Shown one piece after another: positions 44,141 to 52,954 of a DNA stretch of 64,000 nt. The stretch covers positions 1 to 64,000 of the forward strand of contig CAIJXV010000058.1 in NCBI GenBank assembly GCA_903824675.1, written 5' to 3'. Position numbers and translations under genes: made by a program. The notes beneath the pieces were generated by a model. That model worked only from the letters and a program-made list of their open reading frames with translations, had not been told where the DNA came from and did no database searches. The DNA comes from an uncultured bacterium. Lineage in GTDB: Bacteria > Verrucomicrobiota > Kiritimatiellia > CAIKKV01 > CAIJXV01. Each line of letters starts with the position of its first letter. Position 1 is the first letter of the stretch.

Positions 44141-45036
44141 GTTCAGAGCTCTCCCAACCCAGTCCAGCCGAACACCGTTTCGCCTGGGACGGGTTCGAAT
44201 TTGTCGTCCCCGCCGATTGGAATCTATCCTTTTACGATTTCTCCAACTCCGCTTCCCGTGTCGTTCGCCTCGAGGATGATGTCGGGATCCGGCTCCAAAT
44301 GGAATGGTGCCGCCCCCAGGCCGCGGTCGGGTTGGATCGGATCCAGTCCCGTTTCAAGGAACTGGGGGGCCAGGTGGAGACGATGGCCGAGTCGCAGTCG
44401 GCGGTGGAGGGATTGCCGGCGGGATGGACCGGCCTGATTTACGTGATGCCCGACAAGCGCCGTCTGGCGGTGGCTTTTTGGCTGGCGCCGGCCGGTCGGT
44501 TCTTTGTCTTTTTTCGCCTGCACTTCGATGGGGAAGGCAGTCGACAGGCCGGACAGGTCTTGCGTCGACTGGCCACCAGTTTCCGGCTCCAAACGGAACC
44601 CGCGATCGCCTGGCGGTGTTATGACCTTGATCTTGAATTGCCCGCCGATTTCCGCCTGGCGGAGACGGCCTTTCAGGCCGGTCGTAAATACATGCTCTTC
44701 GACTGGCATTTGCGGCGATTTTTCTTCTGGCAGTTTTCCCTGGCCGACCACGTGCTCGCCCGGAAACCCGATCTGGTGGACTGGGCTGCCGATTTCCTCA
44801 ACCATTGCAAATTTATCCGGGGGCCCCGTTTTTTCAAGGAAGGCGGACGCCTTCAAAACCAGCGTCGGGCGCAGTATCCCCTCGGCCATTATGACGAAAT
44901 CGGCCGGTTGTGTTTTCAGTGGTGGACCCGGGTCTGGCATGATCCGGATGAAAACTGGATTCGGTTGATGGTTTTTAATTACCGGCGGCCGTCTGATCTG
45001 GACCGGTTGCCGTCCTCCGTACGCGGCGGAGCATAG
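44137..45036 (+). CDS. Hypothetical protein with internally duplicated domain
   Basis: A 299-aa soluble protein without signal peptide, last gene of the operon and coupled by ATGA. It seems to contain two copies of one domain. Residues ~14-150 begin FAWDGFEFVVPADWNLSFYD and residues ~155-299 begin IAWRCYDLDLELPADFRLAE. Both continue with alternating strands rich in Trp, Phe and Arg. The pattern (hydrophobic strand, PADW, aromatic strands) recalls DcrB/Mog1-like alpha/beta folds, but I do not recognise the family. As a cytoplasmic partner of the ATPase it could act as an adaptor or lipid/protein binder. That is inference from position only. Confidence 0.6.
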   Translation: MSSELSQPSPAEHRFAWDGFEFVVPADWNLSFYDFSNSASRVVRLEDDVGIRLQMEWCRPQAAVGLDRIQSRFKELGGQVETMAESQSAVEGLPAGWTGLIYVMPDKRRLAVAFWLAPAGRFFVFFRLHFDGEGSRQAGQVLRRLATSFRLQTEPAIAWRCYDLDLELPADFRLAETAFQAGRKYMLFDWHLRRFFFWQFSLADHVLARKPDLVDWAADFLNHCKFIRGPRFFKEGGRLQNQRRAQYPLGHYDEIGRLCFQWWTRVWHDPDENWIRLMVFNYRRPSDLDRLPSSVRGGA

Positions 45037-45073
45037 GTGGCCGTCCGGGTTGGAATGAACCGGTCCTCCCGGT

Positions 45074-45712
45074 TCAGGTCAAAAACGGATTGGTGCGAAA
45101 TTCCTCTTCCAGGGTACTGGAATCGCCGTGGCCGGGATGGATCAGGGTGGCGCCGGGCAGGCGGGCGAGTTGCTTGAGGGATTGGGTCAGGATGGCGCCG
45201 TTGCCGCCGGGTAGATCGGTGCGGCCAACCGTTCCGGCAAAGAGCGTATCGCCCGTGAAGAGGCGTCCAAGATCCGGGAAATAATAGCAGACTCCCCCGG
45301 GCGAATGGCCGGGAGTGGCGATGATCTCGAAAGAGAGGCCGGCCGCCGATGGGGGAGTAAACGGGGGCTTGAGGCGGTGGAGTGAGTCGGGAACGCCGGA
45401 TAGCGCGGGATAGTAGGGAAGCAGGGCATTGGCTTGAGTAAAAGCCCAATCGGCATCTGCGGTATGCATCTGCACTTCGGCCGGGTGGCGGGCGAGAAGG
45501 GCTTCCAAGGCTCCCAGATGATCGGCGTGTCCGTGAGTCAGCAGGTACAGGGCAGGGGTCAGGTCAAGGCGTTTCAATTGCGCCAGAATTTTATCGGCAT
45601 CACCGCCCGGGTCGATGACCAGGGCTTGGCGTTGGGTTCCAGCGACCAGCCAGCAGTTGACGGCAAAGGGGCCGACCACGAGCGGGGGAATCAGGGCGGG
45701 TTTCACATTCAC
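45074..45712 (-). CDS. MBL-fold hydrolase (glyoxalase II-like)
   Basis: A 212-aa metallo-beta-lactamase-fold hydrolase. The two-metal site is complete: THGHADHLG (about 59-67), TPGHSPGG (about 134), the bridging Asp in LFTGDTLF, and HPGHGDSS near the end. Such short proteins are glyoxalase II-like thioesterases or related hydrolases with unassigned substrates. The start is GTG at 45712 and overlaps the hisS stop (GTGA), so translation is coupled to hisS. It is the last gene of the proS-aroF-HU-hisS operon. Confidence 0.85.
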   Translation of the reverse strand: MNVKPALIPPLVVGPFAVNCWLVAGTQRQALVIDPGGDADKILAQLKRLDLTPALYLLTHGHADHLGALEALLARHPAEVQMHTADADWAFTQANALLPYYPALSGVPDSLHRLKPPFTPPSAAGLSFEIIATPGHSPGGVCYYFPDLGRLFTGDTLFAGTVGRTDLPGGNGAILTQSLKQLARLPGATLIHPGHGDSSTLEEEFRTNPFLT

Positions 45713-46992
45713 GGCGAGGGTGCGGTCAGGGAGGCGATGGAGGTTTCGGTTTCGGAACGATCCGCCAGATTTTTAATGCGCACCGTGCCGCGGGCGACAT
45801 CATCCGGTCCAATGTAAATAGCGCGGGCCACGCCTCCCTTGCCGGAGCGGGCAAAAAAGTTTTTTGGCTTTTCAGCATGCAGGCCCAGGTCCACCCGTTT
45901 GTCCTGGCGACGCAGGGCATGGGTGATGGCGATCGCGACGGAGCGCTGATCCTCGGTCATATAGCCAACGGCGAAATCGCGGGATTCGGCGGTGGCGGGC
46001 AGGAGTCCCCGGTCCGCCAGGAGTTCGGCGACGACGACATCGCCGAAACCCAGGCCGACGGCGGTTTCAGTGCGGCCGCCGATATCGCCGAGGAGGTTGT
46101 CATACCGTCCTCCGCCGAAGAGGGCGCGGAGTGTTTTCCCGGCATCGAAGCCTTCAAAGACAATCCCGGTATAGTAGCCCAGTCCGCGGATAACGGAGAT
46201 ATCGAAGCGGATGGCCTCGGCGCAGCCGAAAAGGGCCAGCAGGGCGAATAATTCGCGAAGGGCCTGGCTGGCCGGGGTGGGGCCCCCGAGCAGGGCTTCG
46301 GCTTCATCCAGCGTTTGGACTTGGAGGAGGCGGAAGGCCGCGTCGACGGCGTCGGGGGCCAGGCCGGAATCGCGCAGGAGGGTCCGCAGGGCGTCATCAT
46401 CGATCTTGCCCCGCTTGTCCAGTGCGAGGAAAGTGGCGGCGTGATGGTCCCGCTGCACACCGGTCTTTTCCAGCAGTTCAGCCAGCAGGGCGCGGTTGTT
46501 GATACGAACACAGACCGCGTCACCCAGCCCGAGCCGCCGGAGGGCGTCGAGGGCGGTGGCGATCACCTCCGCCTCGGCCAGGAGTGATTTTTCGCCGATG
46601 ATATCGAGGTTCCACTGGTAATGTTCGCGCTTGCGCCCACGGGACATCCGTTCATAGCGGAAACATTGGGCGATGGTGTACCATTTAAGCGGGAAGACCA
46701 ACTCGTTCTGGCGGGCCGCAACCATCCGTGCCAGGGAGGGAGTCATTTCCGCCCGGAGAGCCAGATCCCGGTCGCTCTTGTCTTTGAAGCAGTAAATCTG
46801 GTCGACGATTTCCTCTCCGCCCTTGCGCTTGAGGAGGTCGAGTGATTCGACGACGCAGGCATCATAAGCATCGAACCCGGCAGACCGGGCGGCATCCGCC
46901 CAGGCCTTGAAGATCGCCTGACGGACGGTCATGTCGGCCGGGTAGAAATCGCGCATGCCGCGCGGTGCGGTAAAGGTGGGTTCGGCGCTCAT
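45709..46992 (-). CDS. hisS: Histidyl-tRNA synthetase
   Basis: A 427-aa class II synthetase from the ATG at 46992; the track's 47001 start is a TTG. Motif 1 region GMRDFYPADM, motif 2 CFRYERMSRGRKREHYQWN, the HisA signature RGLGYYTGIVFEGF and a C-terminal anticodon-binding domain (VAIAITHALRRQDKRVDLG) are in order. It charges tRNA-His. Only five bases separate it from the upstream HU gene, and its stop overlaps the MBL hydrolase start. Confidence 0.95.
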   Translation of the reverse strand: MSAEPTFTAPRGMRDFYPADMTVRQAIFKAWADAARSAGFDAYDACVVESLDLLKRKGGEEIVDQIYCFKDKSDRDLALRAEMTPSLARMVAARQNELVFPLKWYTIAQCFRYERMSRGRKREHYQWNLDIIGEKSLLAEAEVIATALDALRRLGLGDAVCVRINNRALLAELLEKTGVQRDHHAATFLALDKRGKIDDDALRTLLRDSGLAPDAVDAAFRLLQVQTLDEAEALLGGPTPASQALRELFALLALFGCAEAIRFDISVIRGLGYYTGIVFEGFDAGKTLRALFGGGRYDNLLGDIGGRTETAVGLGFGDVVVAELLADRGLLPATAESRDFAVGYMTEDQRSVAIAITHALRRQDKRVDLGLHAEKPKNFFARSGKGGVARAIYIGPDDVARGTVRIKNLADRSETETSIASLTAPSP

Positions 46993-46997
46993 ACGTT

Positions 46998-47294
46998 TCA
47001 AGCGGGCGGGGTTTGGGATTTCATCACGTCGAGTTTCATTTTCTTGCCGGCCTTGAACCGGACGATCCGGCGGGGCGGAATGTTCATGGGCACTTTGGGC
47101 CGACGCGGATTACGGCCGATCCGGGCTTTGCGGGTCTTGACTTCGAAGACTCCGAAATCCCGGAATTCGACGGTTTCGCCCTTGACCAGGCATTCGATGA
47201 TATAATCCAGAGTTTTCTGCAGGATGCCAAAAACATCCTGTTGGGTGAACCCGGTTTCGTCGGCAATGCGCATCACCAAGTCTCGTTTTGTCAT
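46998..47294 (-). CDS. HU/IHF-family DNA-binding protein
   Basis: A 98-aa protein of normal HU/IHF length. MTKRDLVMRIADETGFTQQD and the beta-arm region FRDFGVFEVKTRKARIGRNP are typical; the Pro-containing arm tip reads RNPRRPKVPMNIPPRR rather than the usual RNPxTGE. It bends and compacts DNA. It lies between aroF and hisS on the same strand with spacings of 12 and 5 bases. Confidence 0.9.
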   Translation of the reverse strand: MTKRDLVMRIADETGFTQQDVFGILQKTLDYIIECLVKGETVEFRDFGVFEVKTRKARIGRNPRRPKVPMNIPPRRIVRFKAGKKMKLDVMKSQTPPA

Positions 47295-47306
47295 GATCGC
47301 CTCAGG

Positions 47307-48341
47307 TTATGGGGTTTTTGTTATCGTCAGGCGGCGTCCGGCCGCGACGACAAAGGGTTGAATGGCCTGCATCAGATCGGAAAACTGGTCGTGGGTCAAC
47401 TGTTGCGGGCCGTCACTGCAGGCCTCTTCGGGGTGTTCGTGGACCTCGACGATGAGTCCATCCGCCCCGACCGCGATGGCGGCGCAGGAGAGGGCCTTGA
47501 TCAGGTCGTGACGGCCGGCGGCGTGACTGGGGTCAACGATGACCGGCAGATTGCACTCGAGTTTAGCCAGGGCGACGGCGCTGAGGTCCAGCGTGTTGCG
47601 GGTGGCTTTTTCAAAGGTGCGGATCCCCCGTTCGCAAAGGATCACATTGGGATTGCCGTTTTTGGCCAGATATTCCGCCGCCAAAAGCCACTCCTCAACC
47701 GTTGACGAAGATCCGCGCTTGAGCAAGACCGGCTTATGGGCGCTGGCGACGGCTTCGAGCAGGGAATAATTGAGGGCATTGCGCGCGCCGATCTGAAGAA
47801 TATCCACGGTGTCGGCCATGTGCGGCAGGTCGGTTTCACGGATGACTTCGGAGACGACCGGCAAACCGGTGGCTTCCCGGGCCTCCCGCAAAATATCGAG
47901 GGCCTCGTTGCCCAACCCCTGGAAATCGTAGGGCGAGGTGCGCGGTTTGAAGGCACCGCCGCGCAGGAAGGTGGCGCCCGCCTTGGCGACGGCGCGGGCG
48001 GTGGAGAGGGTTTGCTCCCGGCTTTCGACGGAACAGGGTCCCGCCATGACATGGAAAACCGGTCCGCCGATCTCGTGGGGCCCCACCCGGACCCGGGTGG
48101 TTTCCGCCGAGGCTTCGCGGCTGACCAGCTTGTACCGTTTTTGAATCGGGATGACCTTCTCAACCATCGGCAGGCCGGCCAGAATTTCGAGGCTCCGCTG
48201 GGTGGTTTCGTCACCCACGGCGGCAATGACCGTCCGCACGACCCCGCGGATGACATGCGGCTCATACCCGAGTTGGCGGACGTTGTCCTCGACGTGCCGA
48301 ATTTGATCATCCGAGGAATGGGGGGTCAGCACAATGATCAT
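47307..48341 (-). CDS. aroF: DAHP synthase, type I-beta (3-deoxy-7-phosphoheptulonate synthase)
   Basis: A 344-aa enzyme from the ATG at 48341 ([10 protein letters not shown]); the track's extra 13 residues are upstream. It condenses phosphoenolpyruvate with erythrose-4-phosphate, the first step of aromatic amino-acid synthesis. An N-terminal ~75-residue ferredoxin-like regulatory domain precedes the barrel, as in Thermotoga-type DAHPS. The barrel shows [47 protein letters not shown] and [12 protein letters not shown]. Its start overlaps the proS stop by four bases, so it is coupled to proS. Confidence 0.93.
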   Translation of the reverse strand: MIIVLTPHSSDDQIRHVEDNVRQLGYEPHVIRGVVRTVIAAVGDETTQRSLEILAGLPMVEKVIPIQKRYKLVSREASAETTRVRVGPHEIGGPVFHVMAGPCSVESREQTLSTARAVAKAGATFLRGGAFKPRTSPYDFQGLGNEALDILREAREATGLPVVSEVIRETDLPHMADTVDILQIGARNALNYSLLEAVASAHKPVLLKRGSSSTVEEWLLAAEYLAKNGNPNVILCERGIRTFEKATRNTLDLSAVALAKLECNLPVIVDPSHAAGRHDLIKALSCAAIAVGADGLIVEVHEHPEEACSDGPQQLTHDQFSDLMQAIQPFVVAAGRRLTITKTP

Positions 48342-50035
48342 TTCAACAACTCCACTATCTTTTGAGCGGCCTCGGCACAAGAGACCATGACTTTTTCATC
48401 GACTCCACGGCGCTTGATTTCGACCTGTCCGGCGGCCAGAGATCGTTCGCTGACGACGACGCGGAGCGGGAAGCCCAGCAGGTCGGCATCTTTGAATTTG
48501 AAGCCCGGCCGTTCATCGCGATCGTCCAGGATGACGGAAAAGCCCTGCGCTTCGAGAGTCGTCATGAGGCTTTCGGCGGTCTTCAGGCTTTCGGCATGGC
48601 TGACATTCAGGGGGAGGATGGCGATCTGGTAGGGGGCGATGGAGGCGGGCCAGATGATCCCCTGGGCGTCGTGGCTTTGTTCGATCACCGCCTGGAGGGT
48701 GCGGGTGACCCCGATGCCATAACAGCCCATGATCATCACCTGTTCCTTGCCGTTGGGGTCGAGGTAGGTGGCTTTGAAGCATTCGCTGTACTTGGTGCCC
48801 AATTTGAAGACATGCCCGACTTCGATGCCGCGTTTTTCATGGAGGGTCCCGGCGCACCGGGGGCATCCATCGCCCTCGCGACAGATCGCCAGATCGGCGA
48901 AAGCCGTGAAGGTTACGTCACGGGTCAGGTCAACCCCTTGTAAATGGGTATCCGCGCGGTTGGCGCCGGTGATCACGCGGCGACGTCCTTGCAGGGACAC
49001 ATCGGCGTAAATCGGCAGGGACAGGCCGACCGGACCGGCGAAGCCGACCGGGGCGCCCGTGGCTTTTTCAATCTGGGCGTCATCGGCCATCGCCAGGGTT
49101 TGACCGGGCAGGAGACGGGCGAGTTTATGCTCGTTCAGATCGCGATCTCCCGGGACCAGCACCGCAATCGGTTGGCCGTTGGCGGTGTAAATGAGGGTCT
49201 TGATCAGGTCCGTCGGCTTCGCCTTGAGGAACCGGGCGACATCTTCGATGGTTTTGTGTCCGGGGGTGGCGATCGGTTCCGGTTGGCGATCCGGGGTTTC
49301 GTCCGCAGGCGCGACCGCGCGGCGTTCCGCCCGTTCGAGATTGGCGGCATAGGCGCAGGCATCGCATTCGACGATGCCGTCTTCCCCGGCGTCGGCGAGC
49401 ACCATGAATTCGTGGGAGGAACTGCCGCCCATGGCGCCGGAATCGGCTTCGACGGCCTTGGTGCGCAAGCCGCACCGCTCGAAAATCCGGACATAGGCCT
49501 GGTACATCGCCTGGTAGCTGGTCTCCAGATCCTCCGGGCTCGTGTTGAAGCTGTAAGCATCCTTCATGCTGAATTCTTTGGCCCGCATCAGTCCGAACCG
49601 GGGACGGATCTCGTCCCGGAATTTGGTCTGGATCTGATAAAAGGTTTTGGGCAACTGGCGGTAGGAATTGATTTCACGGGCGACGAGATCCGTGATGATC
49701 TCCTCGTGGGTCGGGCCGAGCACCAAGTCGCGGTCCTGCCGGTCGCGGATGCGGAACATCACGTTGGACAGCAATTCGTAGCGCCCCGACTGCTCCCAGA
49801 TTTCGCGGGGTTGCAGGGCGGGCATGAGGACTTCGATGGCGCCGGCGCGATCCATTTCCTCGCGGACGATACGTTCGACATTGCGCAGGGCCTTTAAGCC
49901 CAGGGGGAGAAAGGTGTAGAGACCGCCGCCGAGTCGGCGGATCAGGCCGGCGCGTAACATCAACCGGTGGCTGGGGATTTCGGCTTCCTGAGGGTCTTCC
50001 TTCAGGGTGGGGATGTGCGTTTTGGACCAGCGCAT
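48338..50035 (-). CDS. proS: Prolyl-tRNA synthetase (bacterial type with editing insert)
   Basis: A 565-aa class II synthetase from the ATG at 50035 (MRWSKTHIPT) with AAGGA upstream; the track's 45 extra N-terminal residues are discarded. The core has YTFLPLGLKALRNVERIVRE, GPTHEEIITDLVAREI and motif 2 FRDEIRPRFGLMRAKEFSMKD. An editing (INS) domain follows at about 220-400 (KPTDLIKTLIYTANG), then motif 3 GCYGIGVTRTLQAV and the anticodon-binding domain. It charges tRNA-Pro. It is the first gene of the minus-strand housekeeping operon. Confidence 0.95.
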   Translation of the reverse strand: MRWSKTHIPTLKEDPQEAEIPSHRLMLRAGLIRRLGGGLYTFLPLGLKALRNVERIVREEMDRAGAIEVLMPALQPREIWEQSGRYELLSNVMFRIRDRQDRDLVLGPTHEEIITDLVAREINSYRQLPKTFYQIQTKFRDEIRPRFGLMRAKEFSMKDAYSFNTSPEDLETSYQAMYQAYVRIFERCGLRTKAVEADSGAMGGSSSHEFMVLADAGEDGIVECDACAYAANLERAERRAVAPADETPDRQPEPIATPGHKTIEDVARFLKAKPTDLIKTLIYTANGQPIAVLVPGDRDLNEHKLARLLPGQTLAMADDAQIEKATGAPVGFAGPVGLSLPIYADVSLQGRRRVITGANRADTHLQGVDLTRDVTFTAFADLAICREGDGCPRCAGTLHEKRGIEVGHVFKLGTKYSECFKATYLDPNGKEQVMIMGCYGIGVTRTLQAVIEQSHDAQGIIWPASIAPYQIAILPLNVSHAESLKTAESLMTTLEAQGFSVILDDRDERPGFKFKDADLLGFPLRVVVSERSLAAGQVEIKRRGVDEKVMVSCAEAAQKIVELLK

Positions 50036-50274
50036 GCGAATTTCCTTATTCTTTGGATCAAACGATCTTTGAAAATGCCATAAACGCAAGGTGTTACGCA
50101 AGTGTTTTCGTGCGGCCGATCCCGCGTCGCGAAAGACGGGGCAAACGAGATCCGGCTCGACTTCCCTCAAGAATGGCCCTGCGCTCAGGCCTGATATTTT
50201 AATACCTTTTTTTGTTTCCGTGGACGGAGAAATGCGGTAATAATACCATCGTGATGAAAAACTGGAGGTGCCTC

Positions 50275-50742
50275 ATGGCCGACGAAACCACCGATCCGAC
50301 TCTCGATACTGCCGCTGATGATATCAAAACCACCGATATCGTCTTCGATTGTCCCTATTGTGAAAAAAATCTAGCCATCGATTACCGGGGAGCCGGATTG
50401 ATTATCACCTGCCCGGATTGCAAGAGCAAGGTTCAGGTCCCTATTCCCGAAGGCATGGAGGTGACCGATTTTGACACCACGGAAGAAGACCGCGAGATCC
50501 ATATCATTCAGTTGCGCCAATTGATTGCCGAATCCCAGAAGCGGGCTGCCGATTTGGAGGGCGAAGTGCAGTCCCTCAAGATGCGGCGGGACAGCCTCGA
50601 GCAGGCGCGGTCGGAAAACACCGTTCGCTTCGAGATTATCAGCCGGGAAATCGACACCATTCAGCGCTCGCTGAAACGTATCGTCGACGCCGTCGAAAGC
50701 GCAACCGGCCGCAAGCGTCCGGTTCCCTTGGTGGACGAATAA
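50275..50742 (+). CDS. Zinc-ribbon and coiled-coil protein
   Basis: A 155-aa protein starting at the ATG at 50275, preceded by GGAGGTG; the track's upstream start is rejected. Residues ~23-48 form a four-cysteine ribbon (CPYCEKN, then CPDCKSK, MJ0042-like). Residues ~70-145 are a charged amphipathic helix (QLRQLIAESQKRAADLEGEV and on) with heptads, probably a dimeric coiled coil. No enzymatic motif is seen. It probably acts in protein or nucleic-acid binding. It converges with the radical SAM gene seven bases downstream. Confidence 0.7.
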   Translation: MADETTDPTLDTAADDIKTTDIVFDCPYCEKNLAIDYRGAGLIITCPDCKSKVQVPIPEGMEVTDFDTTEEDREIHIIQLRQLIAESQKRAADLEGEVQSLKMRRDSLEQARSENTVRFEIISREIDTIQRSLKRIVDAVESATGRKRPVPLVDE

Positions 50743-50748
50743 GGGATA

Positions 50749-51906
50749 TTAACTCCAGACTCCGGGAATGACCGCCCCGCAGAACTCGCATTTTCCGCCG
50801 GTAATCCGGTTTTCGCGAATCTGGTAGCCGTAGCGGCGGACGACTGTTTTTTTACACGCTGGACAGATGGTATCCTGACCCTCCAAGCCCGGAACATTAC
50901 CCGTATAGGCAAAATGGCAACCCGCCTGGATCGCAATCTGGCGGGCTTTGAGCAGGGTGTCCGACGGGGTTGGCGGCAGCCCGCGCAACTGGTAGGTCGG
51001 CTGGAAGCGGGTGAAATGAATCGGCACGTCCGGTCCCAGTTGGGTGACCACCCACTCCGTCATCCGTTGCAACTCCGGGACGCTGTCGTTGAGCGTGGGG
51101 ATTAACAGGACCACGATTTCCAGCCAGGTGCCGTGTCGATGGATGCGTTGGAGACTGTCCAAGACAGGGGCCAGGGCGCCCTCGCAGATCTCGGCGTAAA
51201 ACTTTTCGGTAAAGGCTTTCAAGTCGACCTTGACCGCCTTCAGGAGCGGCAGGAGCGCCGCCTGCGGTTCGGCCTGGATGTACCCGTTGGAAATCATCAC
51301 GCTATAAAGGCCGGCGGCATTTCCGGCGCGCGCGCAGTCGGCCAGGTATTCATAAAAAATGGTGGGTTCGTTATATGTATAGGCGATCGCCCGGGTCCCG
51401 TGATCGCGCGCCGCCTGGACGATCGCATCGGCATTCATCGAGCGGGTGGGGATCGTTTCCGGGCGAACTTGTGAGATGTCCCAGTTCTGGCAGAATTTAC
51501 AATGGATGTTACAGCCCGCCGTGGCGATGGAATAGGCTTGGGTGCCGGGGAGAACGTGGAAGAGCGGTTTTTTTTCGATGGGATCGGTATTGCCGGCACA
51601 GGGTCGGTTATAGACGAGCGTGAATAACCGGCCGCCGCGATTTTCGCGAACACCGCAGGACCCCCGTTGCCGGTCGGGGATGACGCATTGTCGGGGACAG
51701 AGCCGGCACTGGACTCCGCCCCCCTCGAGGACCGAGTAATAGAGCGCTTCCCGCTCCGGAAAAGAATCAGGGGCGCCAGGGGTTTCGGCAACGGCCAAAC
51801 GGGGGGCGCACGCCGCTGCCATCCCGCATCCGGCCAGTTCGATAAAACGGCGCCGGGTAACCCTTCCGGCGGAAGAAGAGCCGCCGGTCGCAGGAAACGA
51901 TTTCAT
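50749..51906 (-). CDS. amrS: AmmeMemoRadiSam-type radical SAM protein with Tat leader
   Basis: A 385-aa protein from the ATG at 51906 (the track start is a GTG one codon earlier). The N-terminus is a twin-arginine-like leader (RVTRRRFIELAGCGMAAACA). An N-terminal cysteine cluster (CRLCPRQC...GSCGVREN) precedes the radical SAM 4Fe-4S motif CNIHCKFC at about 135 and the AYTYNEPTIF strand. A C-terminal zinc-ribbon pair (CPACKK, CEFCG) closes it. This matches the AmmeMemoRadiSam radical SAM family, whose reaction is unsettled. The usual AMMECR1 and MEMO partners are not in this window. A Tat leader implies folded, cofactor-loaded export, unusual for a radical SAM enzyme. Confidence 0.85.
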   Translation of the reverse strand: MKSFPATGGSSSAGRVTRRRFIELAGCGMAAACAPRLAVAETPGAPDSFPEREALYYSVLEGGGVQCRLCPRQCVIPDRQRGSCGVRENRGGRLFTLVYNRPCAGNTDPIEKKPLFHVLPGTQAYSIATAGCNIHCKFCQNWDISQVRPETIPTRSMNADAIVQAARDHGTRAIAYTYNEPTIFYEYLADCARAGNAAGLYSVMISNGYIQAEPQAALLPLLKAVKVDLKAFTEKFYAEICEGALAPVLDSLQRIHRHGTWLEIVVLLIPTLNDSVPELQRMTEWVVTQLGPDVPIHFTRFQPTYQLRGLPPTPSDTLLKARQIAIQAGCHFAYTGNVPGLEGQDTICPACKKTVVRRYGYQIRENRITGGKCEFCGAVIPGVWS

Positions 51907-52072
51907 CACAAAATTATAGCGTTTATTTTCGTGTGGCCGCCATAGGAAAATGCTAGATTCAAAATCTTGTAACGCCGATTCCAGACGGTCGGCTTTCTGG
52001 GCCGACGTCCGGTACGGGATGCCGAAACGTCGGAAGGATGAGGATCGGGCCGGGACGTCCGGCCCGAATAGG

Positions 52073-52954
52073 ATGGCCAGGGACGGACATTGCGTGAAAT
52101 CAAAATTGCCGGGTTGGCTTAAAATACGCGTGCGGGTGGGGGGCCGGGATTATGAGGCACTGCAGAACCTGATGCAGGGCGCACAACTCCATACGGTTTG
52201 CGAAAGCGCCCGGTGTCCCAATGCCCACGACTGTTTTGCCCGGGGTACGGCGACGTTCCTGATCATGGGCGACCGGTGTACCCGCAATTGCCGGTTTTGT
52301 GCCGTCCCGTCAGCGGCGCCGGTGCCGCCTGATCCCCGGGAACCTGAACGGGTTGCCCGGATGGCCGCCCGCCTGGGGTTGCGGCACGTGGTGATCACCA
52401 GCGTGACCCGCGACGATTTGCCCGACGGGGGCGCCCGCTGGTTTGCCGCCGTCATCCGTGCGGTTCGCCGTCGCCGACCGGAGGCGACGATCGAGGTGTT
52501 GACCCCCGATTTCAAGGGCGACCGGACCGCCTTGCGCAAGGTGTTGGCCGCTCATCCGAACGTGTTTAATCACAACCTGGAGACCGTTCGGCGACTTCAG
52601 CCCACGATTCGACCCCAGGCCGATTACGACCGGTCCCTGTCGGTCTTGAAGATGGCCGTTGAAATGGGGCGGGGCCGGATCCGGGTGAAATCCGGATTAA
52701 TGGTGGGCTTGGGCGAAACGGATGCGGAAATTCGCGGCGCCTTGGATGATTTACGCGCGGCGGGGTGCGAATGGCTGACGGTGGGGCAGTATCTGGCTCC
52801 CACCGCAGCGCATGCCCCCGTTAAAAGATACGTGACACCCAGGACCTTCAACCGGTATGCTCAATGGGCTCGGGAGAGGGGTTTTACGGCAGTGGCCTCC
52901 GGCCCCTTGGTGAGGTCTTCGTTCCATGCCGCGGAGATGATGGCTGATGGGTGA
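52073..52954 (+). CDS. lipA: Lipoyl synthase
   Basis: A 293-aa radical SAM enzyme that inserts two sulfurs into octanoyl-carrier protein. Both clusters are visible: the auxiliary cluster CESARCPNAHDC (C-x4-C-x5-C) and the radical SAM site CTRNCRFC. VFNHNLETV, KSGLMVGLGET and the C-terminal RSSFHA are also conserved. I start at MARDGHCVKSKLPGWLK because family members begin about a dozen residues before the PGWLK element. The track's 51950 start and an ATG at 52019 are in-frame alternatives. It overlaps the acyltransferase gene by eight bases. Confidence 0.92.
   Translation: MARDGHCVKSKLPGWLKIRVRVGGRDYEALQNLMQGAQLHTVCESARCPNAHDCFARGTATFLIMGDRCTRNCRFCAVPSAAPVPPDPREPERVARMAARLGLRHVVITSVTRDDLPDGGARWFAAVIRAVRRRRPEATIEVLTPDFKGDRTALRKVLAAHPNVFNHNLETVRRLQPTIRPQADYDRSLSVLKMAVEMGRGRIRVKSGLMVGLGETDAEIRGALDDLRAAGCEWLTVGQYLAPTAAHAPVKRYVTPRTFNRYAQWARERGFTAVASGPLVRSSFHAAEMMADG

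Noticed and set aside
48944-49897. 317-aa plus-strand ORF opposite proS
   Set aside because: It is antisense to the clearly conserved prolyl-tRNA synthetase.
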